Shown piece after piece: positions 45,595-54,800 of a DNA stretch of 64,000 bases. Source of the stretch: JAVBWI01 sp036677445 (GTDB taxonomy: Bacteria > Bacillota > Clostridia > Christensenellales > CAG-138). Position numbers and translations under genes: made by a program. Under the pieces are notes generated by a model. It saw only the letters and a list, made by a program, of their open reading frames with translations. It ran no database searches and was not told where the DNA came from. Within the stretch, counting starts at the first letter, position 1. Each line of letters opens with the position of its first letter. The stretch covers positions 1 through 64,000 of the forward strand of contig JAVBWI010000014.1 in NCBI GenBank assembly GCA_036677445.1, written 5' to 3'.

Positions 45595-46416
45595 TTATAC
45601 GAGCGGAACCGGCACGAACCCGCCGCCGCGTTTTAATTCCATCACCTGCTGAAACCCGATGTCGCGCAGCAGCGAGATTGCCATGGCAAAGTGGGCGTCC
45701 AGCTGATCCGCCGCGTGCGCGTCCGAGGAAAGTATGACGGGTGCTTTGAGCTCCAGCAGCCGTTTGAGTAAAAACGGGGCGGGGTAGGGCGTCTTTGTGA
45801 AGCCCCTGGTCATGGCGCCGGTGTTGATTTCGAATATGACGCCGCTTTGCGCCGCGGCCTCGAGCGCTTCGAGCGCCGCGTGCCGGTATGCGGGGCTGTC
45901 GGCGTTAAAAAAGCGGTTGCCCAGGTTAAACTTGGTCACAAGGTCGAAATGGCCGAGTATATCCATTTTTCCCGTTTGCGCGTAGGCCGCGATCTCGCGG
46001 TAGTACGCCTGCGCCGCCCGCAATCCGTTGCCGCCGAAGTGTTCGTCCACACAGGCGCGCAGCAGCTCGGGCGTGTTATCCACCGCGCAATACTGTCCGT
46101 TGACGGGGATATAGTGCGCCGATCCTATTATAAAATCGTACCCGTCCCTAGGTTGAGGTTCGCTTGCGTCATTCTCCAGACCCAGAAAAATCTCGATGCG
46201 CCCCGCGTATTGCTCCTGCAGTCGGCGCACTTCCGATTGGTAGGCAAGCGTTCCGGTGGGTGTCATGCAGCAGGAAGCATCGAACGACGTATACGCATGG
46301 CCGGAAAACCCCAGGGATCGGAAGCCGCGCTCAATGGCGGCCTGGACCATTTCACGCGGGGAATTCACTCCGTCACAGTAGGTGGTATGCGTATGCAGGT
46401 TCGAATACACCCTCAT
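45595..46416 (-). CDS. hisK: Histidinol-phosphatase, PHP family
   Basis: A 273-residue PHP-fold phosphatase for histidinol phosphate. The metal ligands are in NLHTHTTYCDG (His8, His10), FSGHAY, the Glu in FLGLENDA, IIGSAHYI, GHFDLV and SSDAHAADQL. It is the last gene of the his operon, overlapping hisIE by 4 bases, and supplies the activity missing from the monofunctional HisB. Confidence 0.93.
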   Translation of the reverse strand: MRVYSNLHTHTTYCDGVNSPREMVQAAIERGFRSLGFSGHAYTSFDASCCMTPTGTLAYQSEVRRLQEQYAGRIEIFLGLENDASEPQPRDGYDFIIGSAHYIPVNGQYCAVDNTPELLRACVDEHFGGNGLRAAQAYYREIAAYAQTGKMDILGHFDLVTKFNLGNRFFNADSPAYRHAALEALEAAAQSGVIFEINTGAMTRGFTKTPYPAPFLLKRLLELKAPVILSSDAHAADQLDAHFAMAISLLRDIGFQQVMELKRGGGFVPVPLV

Positions 46417-47060
46417 TGCAGCGTCTCCTGTTTAACTTTATGGTCTACTACATGCCGCTTTGACAGCTCATGGCGGATTTCATCGGGCGTGATGCCCATT
46501 TCGCAAAGCAGTACCAGCAGGTGGTAGGCAAGATCCGACACCTCGAATATCGTTTCCTCGCGGCTATGTTTCATTGCCCCGATGATAACCTCCGTGCATT
46601 CCTCGCCGACCTTCTTGAGTATTTTTTCCTTGCCCTTTTCAAAAAGATACGTGGTATACGAGCCTTCGGGTAAAGTCTCCTTGCGGTCTTTGATCAGCGC
46701 ATACAGCGCGTCGACGGAGAATTTACTTGGGGCTTCTCCCTCAAAAAGCCGGTTGTGAAAGCAGCTTTCCTTTCCCAGATGGCAGGCGGGGCCGTCTTTT
46801 ACCACCTGCACCACCAGTGCGTCAAAGTCGCAATCCGCCGTAATGCGTACGATATGCTGCACATTGCCGCTTGTTTCGCCCTTACGCCAAAGCGCCTTGC
46901 GCGAACGGGAATAAAAGCAGGTGCGCCGCTCCGCAATGCTGATGCGAAGGCTCTCCTCGTTCATGTACGCTACGGTGAGCACCTCGCCGGTAAAATAATC
47001 CTGCACAACGGCGGGGAGTAATCCCTGCGCGTCGAATTTGAGCTTTTCCAATGCCGCCAT
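46413..47060 (-). CDS. hisIE: Bifunctional phosphoribosyl-AMP cyclohydrolase / phosphoribosyl-ATP pyrophosphatase
   Basis: A 215-residue fusion. HisI (about 1-110) has VAYMNEESL, RSRKALWRKGETSGN and the zinc/magnesium Cys and Asp residues in ITADCDFDALVV and GPACHLGKESCFHN. HisE (about 120-205) has the all-alpha MazG-like motif KKVGEECTEVIIGA and EVSDLAYHLLVLL. It catalyses the second and third steps of the pathway and begins 1 base after hisF ends. Confidence 0.95.
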   Translation of the reverse strand: MAALEKLKFDAQGLLPAVVQDYFTGEVLTVAYMNEESLRISIAERRTCFYSRSRKALWRKGETSGNVQHIVRITADCDFDALVVQVVKDGPACHLGKESCFHNRLFEGEAPSKFSVDALYALIKDRKETLPEGSYTTYLFEKGKEKILKKVGEECTEVIIGAMKHSREETIFEVSDLAYHLLVLLCEMGITPDEIRHELSKRHVVDHKVKQETLQ

Positions 47061-47061
47061 G

Positions 47062-47820
47062 CTATATCCTCATTTCAATTCCCTGCCCGCGCAGGTACAA
47101 CTTCAGGTCGCGGATTTTGACCTCCCTGAAGTGGAATATGGAGGCGGCGAGCCCCGCGTCCACACCCGGCACGCTTTTAAAAAGCGTTGCGAAATGCGCC
47201 ATATTGCCAGCGCCGCCGCTCGCGATAACGGGTATCTTCACCCGCGCGCAAATGGCCGAGAGCAGCTCTAAATCAAACCCGTCGCGCACGCCGTCGGTGT
47301 CGATGCTGTTGACCACCAGCTCGCCCGCGCCGTGCTCCGCGCCGTATTGCGCCCAGTTTAGCGCGTCCATGCCGGTATCCTCCCGGCCGCCCTTCTGGAA
47401 AATATGGAACCTGCCGTCCACCCGTTTGACGTCCATGGAAAGCACTACGCACTGGTCGCCGTATTTCTTGGCTGCCGCTTCGATCAGCCTGGGGTTGCGT
47501 ATGGCGCCGGTATTGACGCTGACCTTATCCGCGCCGCATTTTAACACCCGGTCGAAATCCTCCACCTCGTTGATGCTGCCGCCTACGGTGAGGGGAATGA
47601 ATATCTCTCTGGCGGTGCGGGTCAATACGTCGGTAAACAGCTTTCGCCGTTCGAAACTTGCGGTGATATCGTAGAATACCAGCTCGTCCGCGCCGCTTTC
47701 GTTGTAATAGCGCGCAAGCGCCACAGGGTCTTCCACATCCTGTATGCCTTCGAAATTCACGCCCTTGACCACACGGCCGTCGCGGATATCCAGGCAGGGG
47801 ATGATGCGTTTGGTGATCAT
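47062..47820 (-). CDS. hisF: Imidazole glycerol phosphate synthase cyclase subunit
   Basis: A 252-residue TIM barrel. The catalytic Asp11 is in IIPCLDIRDGRVVKG and the second Asp in VLSMDVKR. It uses ammonia from HisH to form IGP and AICAR. GAGGAGTAG precedes the ATG; the hisA stop is 3 bases away. Confidence 0.95.
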   Translation of the reverse strand: MITKRIIPCLDIRDGRVVKGVNFEGIQDVEDPVALARYYNESGADELVFYDITASFERRKLFTDVLTRTAREIFIPLTVGGSINEVEDFDRVLKCGADKVSVNTGAIRNPRLIEAAAKKYGDQCVVLSMDVKRVDGRFHIFQKGGREDTGMDALNWAQYGAEHGAGELVVNSIDTDGVRDGFDLELLSAICARVKIPVIASGGAGNMAHFATLFKSVPGVDAGLAASIFHFREVKIRDLKLYLRGQGIEMRI

Positions 47821-47823
47821 ATA

Positions 47824-48546
47824 CTACTCCTCTTCTGCCGATAACGCTATGACGCGTTTTAAGTCCAGCTTGCTCACATACAGCGCCTTGCCAACGATGG
47901 CGCCGTAAGTTCCCATATCCCGCAGGGCGATAATCTCATGCTCAAAGCTGATGCCGCCGGAGGCGACCACGTTTAAAGCGGGGATTTCGCGCAACGCGCG
48001 GTAAGCATCCAAATTGGCGCCATTTAGCTCCCCGTCCTTTGCGATGTCGGTGTAAATGACCGTCTGTACTCCTGCGTCGGATAAGCGCCTGCAAAACGCG
48101 AGGGAATCCACGTTCGTTACCTCCAGCCAGCCCTGCACGGCCACGCGGCCGTCCCGCGCGTCCACGCCCACGGCGATGCGCTCGCCGTACTTTTTCACCA
48201 TTTCTTCCACAAAAGGAAAGTTGCGCACGGCCACCGTACCCAGTATCACGCGGTTAACGCCCAGTGTCAAGTACCGCTCGATGCGCTGCTCGTCGCGTAT
48301 GCCGCCGCCTACCTCCACAAACAGCCCGTCCGTTTTGCATATGGCGCGTATGGCGTCGAAATTCATAGTTTTTCCGTCTTTGGCGCCGTCGAGATCTACC
48401 ACATGCAGATTTTTTGCGCCCTGTTTGAGAAAATCTTGGGCAGCCTTCGCGGGGTCATTGCCGTATACCTGCATTTGATCGTAATCGCCCTGCTTCAGGC
48501 GAACCACCTGACCGCCGCGTATATCGATTGCGGGGAATATCTCCAT
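47824..48546 (-). CDS. hisA: ProFAR isomerase
   Basis: A 240-residue TIM barrel, homologous to HisF, that isomerises ProFAR to PRFAR. The N terminus FPAIDIRGGQVVRL carries catalytic Asp8, and VGVDARDGRVAVQGW carries the second Asp. The ATG at 48546 has AGGAGG seven bases upstream. Confidence 0.95.
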   Translation of the reverse strand: MEIFPAIDIRGGQVVRLKQGDYDQMQVYGNDPAKAAQDFLKQGAKNLHVVDLDGAKDGKTMNFDAIRAICKTDGLFVEVGGGIRDEQRIERYLTLGVNRVILGTVAVRNFPFVEEMVKKYGERIAVGVDARDGRVAVQGWLEVTNVDSLAFCRRLSDAGVQTVIYTDIAKDGELNGANLDAYRALREIPALNVVASGGISFEHEIIALRDMGTYGAIVGKALYVSKLDLKRVIALSAEEE

Positions 48547-48563
48547 GTTTTGCCTCCTGCAAA

Positions 48564-49196
48564 TTAGGTAAGTGCTGATGAAATGGGTACGCTGTAAAAC
48601 GCCTTGAGCATGTTCAGGCCCGCCGAGCCGCTCTTTTCCGGGTGGAACTGCGTGCCGTACACATTGCCTTTGTGCACCACGCCGGGTACGAACGTACCGT
48701 AGTCCGAGCCTGCGACAAGGCTGTCCGCGCACTCCTTTGCATAGAAGGAGTGGACATAGTATACATAGTCGCCCTCTTGCGTATTCGCCATAAACGGGTC
48801 GCCGGGCTTGACAATATGCAGGCTGTTCCAGCCGATGTGCGGCACTTTCATGCCGGACGGAATATCGTCGTTTAAAGAGCAGATGCTCCCCGCGAGGTAC
48901 CCGAGCCCCGCGTGTTCGCCGTACTCAAAGCTTCGCTCAAATAAAAGCTGCATGCCAAGGCAGATGCCCAGCAGCGGCTTGCCGGAAGCGACCTGGCGAT
49001 TGAGCACCGAAATCAAGCCGCGTTCCGAAAGCTTATCGATCGCGTCGCCGAACGCGCCCACGCCGGGCAGTATCACGCGCTCCGCCGCGTCGATTTCGGC
49101 CGGGTCGTCCGTAACGATGCTTGCAATGCCCAAATGTGCAAGCGAGCCGCTTAAAGAGAATAAGTTGCCTACGCCGTAATCGATGATCGCGATCAT
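48564..49196 (-). CDS. hisH: Imidazole glycerol phosphate synthase glutaminase subunit
   Basis: A 210-residue class I glutamine amidotransferase. The nucleophile Cys is in LLGICLGMQLL, and the His-Glu dyad in TQFHPEKSG. It partners HisF. The ATG at 49196 follows GGGAGGCG. Confidence 0.95.
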   Translation of the reverse strand: MIAIIDYGVGNLFSLSGSLAHLGIASIVTDDPAEIDAAERVILPGVGAFGDAIDKLSERGLISVLNRQVASGKPLLGICLGMQLLFERSFEYGEHAGLGYLAGSICSLNDDIPSGMKVPHIGWNSLHIVKPGDPFMANTQEGDYVYYVHSFYAKECADSLVAGSDYGTFVPGVVHKGNVYGTQFHPEKSGSAGLNMLKAFYSVPISSALT

Positions 49197-49209
49197 GCTT
49201 TCGCCTCCC

Positions 49210-49800
49210 TTACAGCAGCGTGCCTTTGGTAGAGGGGATTTCCCCCGCGTGCTTTTCATCGATAGCCACGGCCGCCTTGAGTGCGCGGCTTAGGCCCTTA
49301 AACGCCGACTCTATGATGTGGTGCGCGTTCGTCCCGGCTATCTGCCGCACATGCAGCGTCAGCCCCATGCCGCGGCAAAGCGCGAGCAGGAATTCCTGTA
49401 TCAGCTCCGTATCGAAATCGCCCACCTTTTGCGCCGGTATGGCGAGGTCGTACCCGAGATACGCGCGGCCGCTGATATCCAGCGCGATCATAACGAGCGC
49501 TTCGTCCATGGGCAGAAGAAAGCTGCCGTAACGGCTGATTCCCCGGCAGTCGCCAAGCGCCTGCGCGAAGGCGCGGCCTAATACGATGCCGATATCCTCC
49601 ACCGTATGGTGGTAATCCACATTCGTATCGCCATGGCAGGATACGATCAGGTCGAACCCGCCATGCCGCCCGAATAGCGTGAGCATGTGGTCCAAAAATC
49701 CGCAGCCTGTCGAAACCTCGGTTTTGCCCGCGCCTTCCAAGGCGAGGGAGAGTGTGATATCCGTTTCCACCGTTTTTCGTGCAATGCTTGCCGTTCTCAT
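49210..49800 (-). CDS. hisB: Imidazoleglycerol-phosphate dehydratase
   Basis: A 196-residue monofunctional IGPD without the phosphatase domain of enteric HisB. GCGFLDHMLTLFGRHGGFD, DYHHTVEDIGIVLG and GTNAHHIIESAFKG provide the Mn-binding His clusters. It overlaps hisC by 4 bases; GGGAGG precedes the ATG. Confidence 0.95.
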   Translation of the reverse strand: MRTASIARKTVETDITLSLALEGAGKTEVSTGCGFLDHMLTLFGRHGGFDLIVSCHGDTNVDYHHTVEDIGIVLGRAFAQALGDCRGISRYGSFLLPMDEALVMIALDISGRAYLGYDLAIPAQKVGDFDTELIQEFLLALCRGMGLTLHVRQIAGTNAHHIIESAFKGLSRALKAAVAIDEKHAGEIPSTKGTLL

Positions 49801-50864
49801 ATGGTTTCCTCCCATAATTCGTCGGTTGCTTTTAGAAGCGCCTGCATCTGTTCCTGCGTGCCGATGGTGATGCGTACGTAATCGGCGATCCGCGCCTGCG
49901 TAAAGTGCCGCACCAGCACGCCTTTTTCCTTCAGCTTCAAATAGTATGCCTCGCCGTCCATGCGGTTGGGCCTGGCGAATACGAAATTGGCTTGGGAAGG
50001 CAACACGGTGAAGCCGCGCTTTGTAAGCGCCTGCGAGGTAAATTCCCGTACCTGACGTATAGTTTGCGTACAGCTTTTAAAATATGCCGTATCCCGAATT
50101 GCTGCCGCGGCGGCAAGCAGGGAAAGGCGGTTGATGTTGTAGGGGTTAAAGGAAAACTTCATGCTGTTAAGGTCGGCAATGAGCTCCTCGCACGCAAGCG
50201 CGTACCCCAGCCGCGCCCCTGCGAGGCTGCGGGATTTGGACATGGTCTGCACCACCACCAGGTTACCGTACCGGCCGATCAGCCCATAGGCGCTCTCTGC
50301 ACCGAAATCTACATACGCTTCATCCACTACGACCACATGATCGGGGTTACTCTTTACTATCGTTTCAATCGCGTCAAGGCTTAACGCCCGGCCGGTGGGC
50401 GCATTGGGGTTGGCCAAAAATACTGTGCCGTCCGCGGGGCAATACGTTTCCGGTACGACGCGGAGCTCCTCGTCAAGCGGGTTTTGCCGCACGGGTACGC
50501 AGAATATCCGTGCGAACACCTTGTAAAACCCGTAGGAAATATCCGGGAAGCAGGCGGGCGTATCCGCGTCGCAAAACGCCTGAAAGCAGAAGGAAAGCAG
50601 TTCGTCCGACCCGTTGCCCAACAGCACGTTGCTCCGCTTCACGCCGAAGCTGGCGGCGATGGCGTCCGCCGTATCCCGCGTATCCGGGTCGGGGTAGAGG
50701 TTGAGCCGGGCAAGCTGTGCGGCGCTGATGGCCTCCAGCACGCCCGGCGCGGGCGGGAAGGGACTCTCGTTGGTGTTCAGCTTGATATACTGGCGGTTTT
50801 GCGGCTGCTCGCCGGGCACATAGGGCTGCATATCCGTAAATCTTTTTGAAAGATACTTGCTCAT
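49797..50864 (-). CDS. hisC: Histidinol-phosphate aminotransferase
   Basis: A 355-residue PLP enzyme of fold type I. LNTNESPFPP, LLGNGSDELL, NPNAPTG and the PLP Lys region TMSKSRSLAGARLGY are present. Because no aromatic aminotransferase is found in the window, HisC may also serve Tyr/Phe synthesis, as known in Bacillus. The start is 4 bases after the hisD stop, with GAGGA upstream. Confidence 0.94.
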   Translation of the reverse strand: MSKYLSKRFTDMQPYVPGEQPQNRQYIKLNTNESPFPPAPGVLEAISAAQLARLNLYPDPDTRDTADAIAASFGVKRSNVLLGNGSDELLSFCFQAFCDADTPACFPDISYGFYKVFARIFCVPVRQNPLDEELRVVPETYCPADGTVFLANPNAPTGRALSLDAIETIVKSNPDHVVVVDEAYVDFGAESAYGLIGRYGNLVVVQTMSKSRSLAGARLGYALACEELIADLNSMKFSFNPYNINRLSLLAAAAAIRDTAYFKSCTQTIRQVREFTSQALTKRGFTVLPSQANFVFARPNRMDGEAYYLKLKEKGVLVRHFTQARIADYVRITIGTQEQMQALLKATDELWEETI

Positions 50865-50868
50865 AGCT

Positions 50869-52158
50869 TTATTCCTCGTCCTCACCGTCAAAACGGATGG
50901 TGATGCTTCTTTCGTGCGCGTTGAGACCCTCGCGCCGCGCGAAATCCGCTACCTGCGCCTTCACCTGCCCCAATGCTTCTTTGGTGTAGTATATGAACGA
51001 CGATTTTTTGATGAAGTCGTCCACCGAGAGCGGCGAAGCGAACCTGGCCGTGCCGTTGGTTGGCAGCGTGTGGTTGGGGCCGGCAAAATAATCGCCCAGC
51101 GCCTCCGGCGCGTAATGCCCCAAAAATACGCTGCCCGCGTGCTTCACCAAACCCAGCAGCGCAAAGGGGTCTTCAACGCAAAGCTCCAGGTGCTCGGGGG
51201 CGATGGCGTTGCTCCATTCCACGGCTTCCGCGAGCGAGCGCATCACCACGATGCGGCCGTGCGCTAAAACGGATTTTTCCGCGATTTCCCGGCGGGGGAG
51301 CAAGGCAAGCTGCCGCTCCACTTCACTCTGCACGGCTTTTGCCAACAGCCCGCTGTCGGTCAGCAGTATGCTTGCGGCCATGGCGTCGTGCTCTGCCTGC
51401 GAAAGCAGGTCCGCCGCCACAAAGAAGGGATCGGCGCTGCCGTCCGCGATGACGAGTATTTCGCTCGGGCCCGCCACCATATCGATATCCGTCAGTCCGT
51501 ACACCTTCCGCTTTGCCGTCGCAACGTACATATTGCCGGGGCCGGTGATTTTATCCACGCGAGGGATGCTCTGTGTGCCGTAGGCGAGCGCGGCGATGGC
51601 CTGCGCGCCGCCGGCCTTATAAATCTTATCCACCCCCGCGACATACGCTGCCGCGAGTATGGGGGCGGCAATGCTGCCGTCCGGCGCGGGCGGGGTTGTG
51701 AGCACGATCTCCTTTACGCCCGCGATCTTGGCGGGGATGGCGTTCATCAGTACCGTGCTCGGGTAGCTTGCGGTGCCGCCGGGGATATACAGCCCCACGC
51801 GGTCGAGCGGGAGTATGCGCTGCCCTATAAGCACGCCCTCGCGCTCGCTCATCACGAAACCCTGCCGCAACTGCTTCTGGTGGAAGGCGCGGATATTCAC
51901 CGCCGCCTGCGTAAGCGTCGCCAAAAACGCCGGGTCGGTGTTGTTGACCGCCTCATCGATTTCTTCCTGCGTCACCGCAAATGAGCTGAGGTCGGCGTGA
52001 TCGAATTGGAGGCTGTATTTGTACAGCGCGGCGTCCCCGTTTTCGCGCACGTCCTGCAGGATACTTTCCACGACCGCTTCCGCCTCGCCGTATTCCGCGC
52101 CGTAGCGGGTACGGATGGCGGCGGGGCTGCTTTGTGTGCTGTAAAGCAATTTCATCAT
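50869..52158 (-). CDS. hisD: Histidinol dehydrogenase
   Basis: A 429-residue zinc enzyme for the last two oxidations to histidine. GGTASYPSTVLMNAIPAKIAG, AYGTQSIPRVDKITGPGN, DMVAGPSEILVIAD and the active-site Glu-His (APEHLEL) are visible. The ATGATG start overlaps the hisG stop. Confidence 0.95.
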   Translation of the reverse strand: MMKLLYSTQSSPAAIRTRYGAEYGEAEAVVESILQDVRENGDAALYKYSLQFDHADLSSFAVTQEEIDEAVNNTDPAFLATLTQAAVNIRAFHQKQLRQGFVMSEREGVLIGQRILPLDRVGLYIPGGTASYPSTVLMNAIPAKIAGVKEIVLTTPPAPDGSIAAPILAAAYVAGVDKIYKAGGAQAIAALAYGTQSIPRVDKITGPGNMYVATAKRKVYGLTDIDMVAGPSEILVIADGSADPFFVAADLLSQAEHDAMAASILLTDSGLLAKAVQSEVERQLALLPRREIAEKSVLAHGRIVVMRSLAEAVEWSNAIAPEHLELCVEDPFALLGLVKHAGSVFLGHYAPEALGDYFAGPNHTLPTNGTARFASPLSVDDFIKKSSFIYYTKEALGQVKAQVADFARREGLNAHERSITIRFDGEDEE

Positions 52159-52778
52159 TGTTGGAGCGCCTCCGATAACGCATTGACCATGCCGCAGATC
52201 TCCTGCTGCTTGAACTTGTAGCTACTCACGTTGGCGATGAGCCGTGCGCTGCTCGGCGCAATGCGCTCATATACCCGCAGGTTGTTTTCCCGAAGCGTGG
52301 TGCCCGTTTCCACGATATCCACGATCACGTCCGAAAGCCCGAGCAGCGGCGCAAGCTCAATGGAGCCGTGGAGCTTGATGATCTCGATATCGCGGTTGCG
52401 GTCCTGATAATACTGCCGGGCCACGTTGGGGTATTTTGTGGCGACGCGCAGTATGGAATCCGTGTCCTCTTCATAGCCGTTGGGCGCGGCGACGGAAAGC
52501 GCGCATTTGCCTAAGCACAGGTCCAGCAGCTCATACACGTCCGGCTGCGTCTCCAAAAGAACATCCTTGCCCACCACGCCAATGTCCGCGGCGCCCCGTT
52601 CCACGTAGATGGCGACGTCCGAGGGCTTTATGAGCAGGTACCTTACGCCGGTTTTTTCGTCCTCGAACACCAGTTTGCGGCTTTCATCGCTGAGCGTGCT
52701 GCAATCGTAGCCTATGGAAGCGAACAGCCGATACACCCGGTCGCCCAAGCGTCCTTTGGGCAATGCGATGTCGATCAT
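52155..52778 (-). CDS. hisG: ATP phosphoribosyltransferase catalytic subunit, short form
   Basis: A 207-residue HisG-S that starts the pathway from ATP and PRPP. ALPKGRLGDRVY and VVDIVETGTTLRENNL (PRPP loop) are present. The C-terminal histidine-binding domain of long HisG is absent, so HisZ is required for activity and feedback. It overlaps both hisZ and hisD by 4 bases. Confidence 0.95.
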   Translation of the reverse strand: MIDIALPKGRLGDRVYRLFASIGYDCSTLSDESRKLVFEDEKTGVRYLLIKPSDVAIYVERGAADIGVVGKDVLLETQPDVYELLDLCLGKCALSVAAPNGYEEDTDSILRVATKYPNVARQYYQDRNRDIEIIKLHGSIELAPLLGLSDVIVDIVETGTTLRENNLRVYERIAPSSARLIANVSSYKFKQQEICGMVNALSEALQQ

Positions 52779-53899
52779 GCGTTTACCTCCGTGAGCGTAT
52801 TTGCGTCAAGCTTATATACCTTGGCGCCGTCCGCGTTTTCCGGCACGGATTTTGCCGCGCACACGCGTTTGCCGGATTGTACGAGCTGTTCCACCGCATG
52901 GTGCAGCGCGCTCAAGTCCGCGCCTTCTTCATAAAGCACGACCGCGTCGTAGCCGCTGTGCACGGGCAGCTTCAAATACCGCTCCACCTCGTCGAAATAA
53001 ATGGCGAAGCCGATCGCCTGCAGCTCCGGCTTACCCATGCGCCTGAGCAGGTGATCGTAGCGCCCGCCGCTGAGCACTGCGCGCGGCACGCTTCTGACAT
53101 AGCCGCGGAACATCAGGCCGTTGTAATATTTCGAATCGCTGGTGATGGAAAAATCCAGCCGCAGCGCGTTTGCCGCGCCTTCCTGCCGGAACACGTCATA
53201 AAGCGATTGCAGCTCGCTTACCGCCGCGTGCATCGCTTCGTTTACGGCAAGCGCGCGCGCCTCCTTAAGCGACGTTTCCATATCGCCGTAAAGACGGGTG
53301 AGCGCAAGCAGCCGTTCGCCGTCTTCGGCGCCAACGCCATACTGCCCGATCAGGCGGCTGAGCTCGTGCGCGTTCTTGCTTTCGATGCAGCGTAAAAATC
53401 CCTTTTTCGCTTCGGCGGGAGCATCGATGCTGTCGAACAGGCCGACCAAAAAGCCCATGTGCGAAACATCCAGCACATAGGCGTCCTCAATGCAGGCAAG
53501 GCTCTTTAAAGCGAGATTGACAAGCTCTATATTGGTATACGGCGTGACTTCACCGATGTACTCAAGGCCGATTTGGAAAATCTCTTTATACTCGCGCACC
53601 TCGCGGGACATACGGTACACGCTTTCGGTATAGTACAGCTTTTCCGGCGTACCGGCGGTCGCGCGCGTGTTTTTGACGATGCTCATCGTCACGTCCGGCT
53701 TCAACGCCATCAGCTTGCCGGAAAGATCCGTAAACGTGATGATCTGGCCGCTCGCCAAAAAATCCTTGTTCTTGGTGTAAAAATCATACTCCTCGAACCT
53801 GCCCATACGGAATTTCTGGTAGCCGTATTGTTCGTATATGCTGCGCAGCAGGTAGGCGACCTGTTCGCTTTTTCGAAGCGTTTCCAATTTCAGTTCCAA
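52775..53899 (-). CDS. hisZ: ATP phosphoribosyltransferase regulatory subunit
   Basis: A 374-residue paralogue of histidyl-tRNA synthetase catalytic domains that lacks the anticodon-binding region. FTDLSGKLMALKPDVT and GGRYDHLL are the retained motifs. It forms the active octamer with HisG. The start is a TTG at 53899, since an in-frame TAG lies 21 bases upstream and no ATG or GTG is available; AGGGGG is 11 bases before it. It is the first gene of the operon. Confidence 0.92.
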   Translation of the reverse strand: MELKLETLRKSEQVAYLLRSIYEQYGYQKFRMGRFEEYDFYTKNKDFLASGQIITFTDLSGKLMALKPDVTMSIVKNTRATAGTPEKLYYTESVYRMSREVREYKEIFQIGLEYIGEVTPYTNIELVNLALKSLACIEDAYVLDVSHMGFLVGLFDSIDAPAEAKKGFLRCIESKNAHELSRLIGQYGVGAEDGERLLALTRLYGDMETSLKEARALAVNEAMHAAVSELQSLYDVFRQEGAANALRLDFSITSDSKYYNGLMFRGYVRSVPRAVLSGGRYDHLLRRMGKPELQAIGFAIYFDEVERYLKLPVHSGYDAVVLYEEGADLSALHHAVEQLVQSGKRVCAAKSVPENADGAKVYKLDANTLTEVNA

Positions 53900-54016
53900 G
53901 ACGCGCTGAACCCCCTATTGCAAAAAGAATGGACTTATCATACTACGCTTTAGCGCGGTAGTCAAGTAGCACGATAAAGCGGAAAGGAAAAATACAAAAA
54001 TATATTCTCAATCATT

Positions 54017-54045
54017 ACCATATAGGAAAAGGTATAAACAAGCAA
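54017..54045 (-). promoter_or_regulatory. Candidate promoter of the histidine operon
   Basis: TTGCTT (54045-54040) and TATGGT (54022-54017) on the minus strand are 17 bases apart. The roughly 110-base leader contains no His-rich reading frame, no T-box and no terminator. Confidence 0.5.
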
Positions 54046-54101
54046 GTATCGCTGAAAGCGCCACTACTTTCTGGTTGTAATGGAGGGAGCAGGCGGTTTG
54101 T

Positions 54102-54133
54102 AAAAGAATAGCCCGCCGGTATGTACGGCGGGC
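54102..54133 (-). terminator. Terminator behind the phosphate transport genes
   Basis: GCCCGCCG (54111-54118) pairs with CGGCGGGC (54126-54133), followed on the minus strand by TATTCTTTTA. Confidence 0.85.
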
Positions 54134-54161
54134 AAAAGATGTAAGTGAAGCTGAACTGCGA

Positions 54162-54788
54162 TCAGGTTTTCGTTATGATGATGCTTTCCACGCAGTTGGC
54201 CACGTCCTCGCAGTCGTCCAGCGCGTTTTCCAGTTCGCTGTATATTTTATTGCGGCGGATCAACTCGATCGGGTCCTTTTCGTTTTCAAAAAGCGCCCGT
54301 ATCGCATCTTTGTAACAGCGGTCCCCCATTTCTTCAATGCGGTTGATCTCGATGATCAGCTCGTGCAGCCGGCTGCTTTTCTTTCCGCGCTTCAGCTCCG
54401 ACATCAGCAGCGCAAGCCCTTCGCAGGCGTTCACCACAAGCTCCGCCATCGCTTTCATGGGGGGGGTTATATTGGTCACATGCATCATCCAAAGGTTATT
54501 TGCCACGGAGTCGATGCTGTCGACGATATCATCCGTTTCCTTCGCAATCCGGTAGATATCGTCCCTGTCGATAGGCGTAATGAACGCCACGTTGAGTTGC
54601 TGGCACAGGATGTGCATATGCGTATCCGCATCCTGCTCGGTTTTCTTGATGGCGGCAAACTTTTCTTCGCTCAATTCATAGTTATCCAACAGATCCTTGA
54701 GCATCTTTGCGCCGCATACGGCAAAATCGATGCCCTCTACAAACATATCGTAATAATTCATTTCCTTCTTTTGCGCCTTCATATTCAT
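54162..54788 (-). CDS. DUF47/PhoU-like protein, PiT-associated
   Basis: A 208-residue all-helical protein of the PhoU-like DUF47 group. Acidic metal-binding motifs appear in DRDDIYRIAKETDDIVDSID and RIEEMGDRCYKDAI. Such proteins are nearly always encoded next to PiT transporters and are thought to modulate phosphate uptake. It starts 12 bases after the pit stop with GAAAGGG upstream. Confidence 0.9.
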   Translation of the reverse strand: MNMKAQKKEMNYYDMFVEGIDFAVCGAKMLKDLLDNYELSEEKFAAIKKTEQDADTHMHILCQQLNVAFITPIDRDDIYRIAKETDDIVDSIDSVANNLWMMHVTNITPPMKAMAELVVNACEGLALLMSELKRGKKSSRLHELIIEINRIEEMGDRCYKDAIRALFENEKDPIELIRRNKIYSELENALDDCEDVANCVESIIITKT

Positions 54789-54800
54789 TTTGCCCTTTCG

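Noticed and set aside
53920..54030. Small frames in the his leader (16-17 codons with Phe/Leu/Tyr)
   Set aside because: They lack His codons, a terminator downstream and good ribosome sites.
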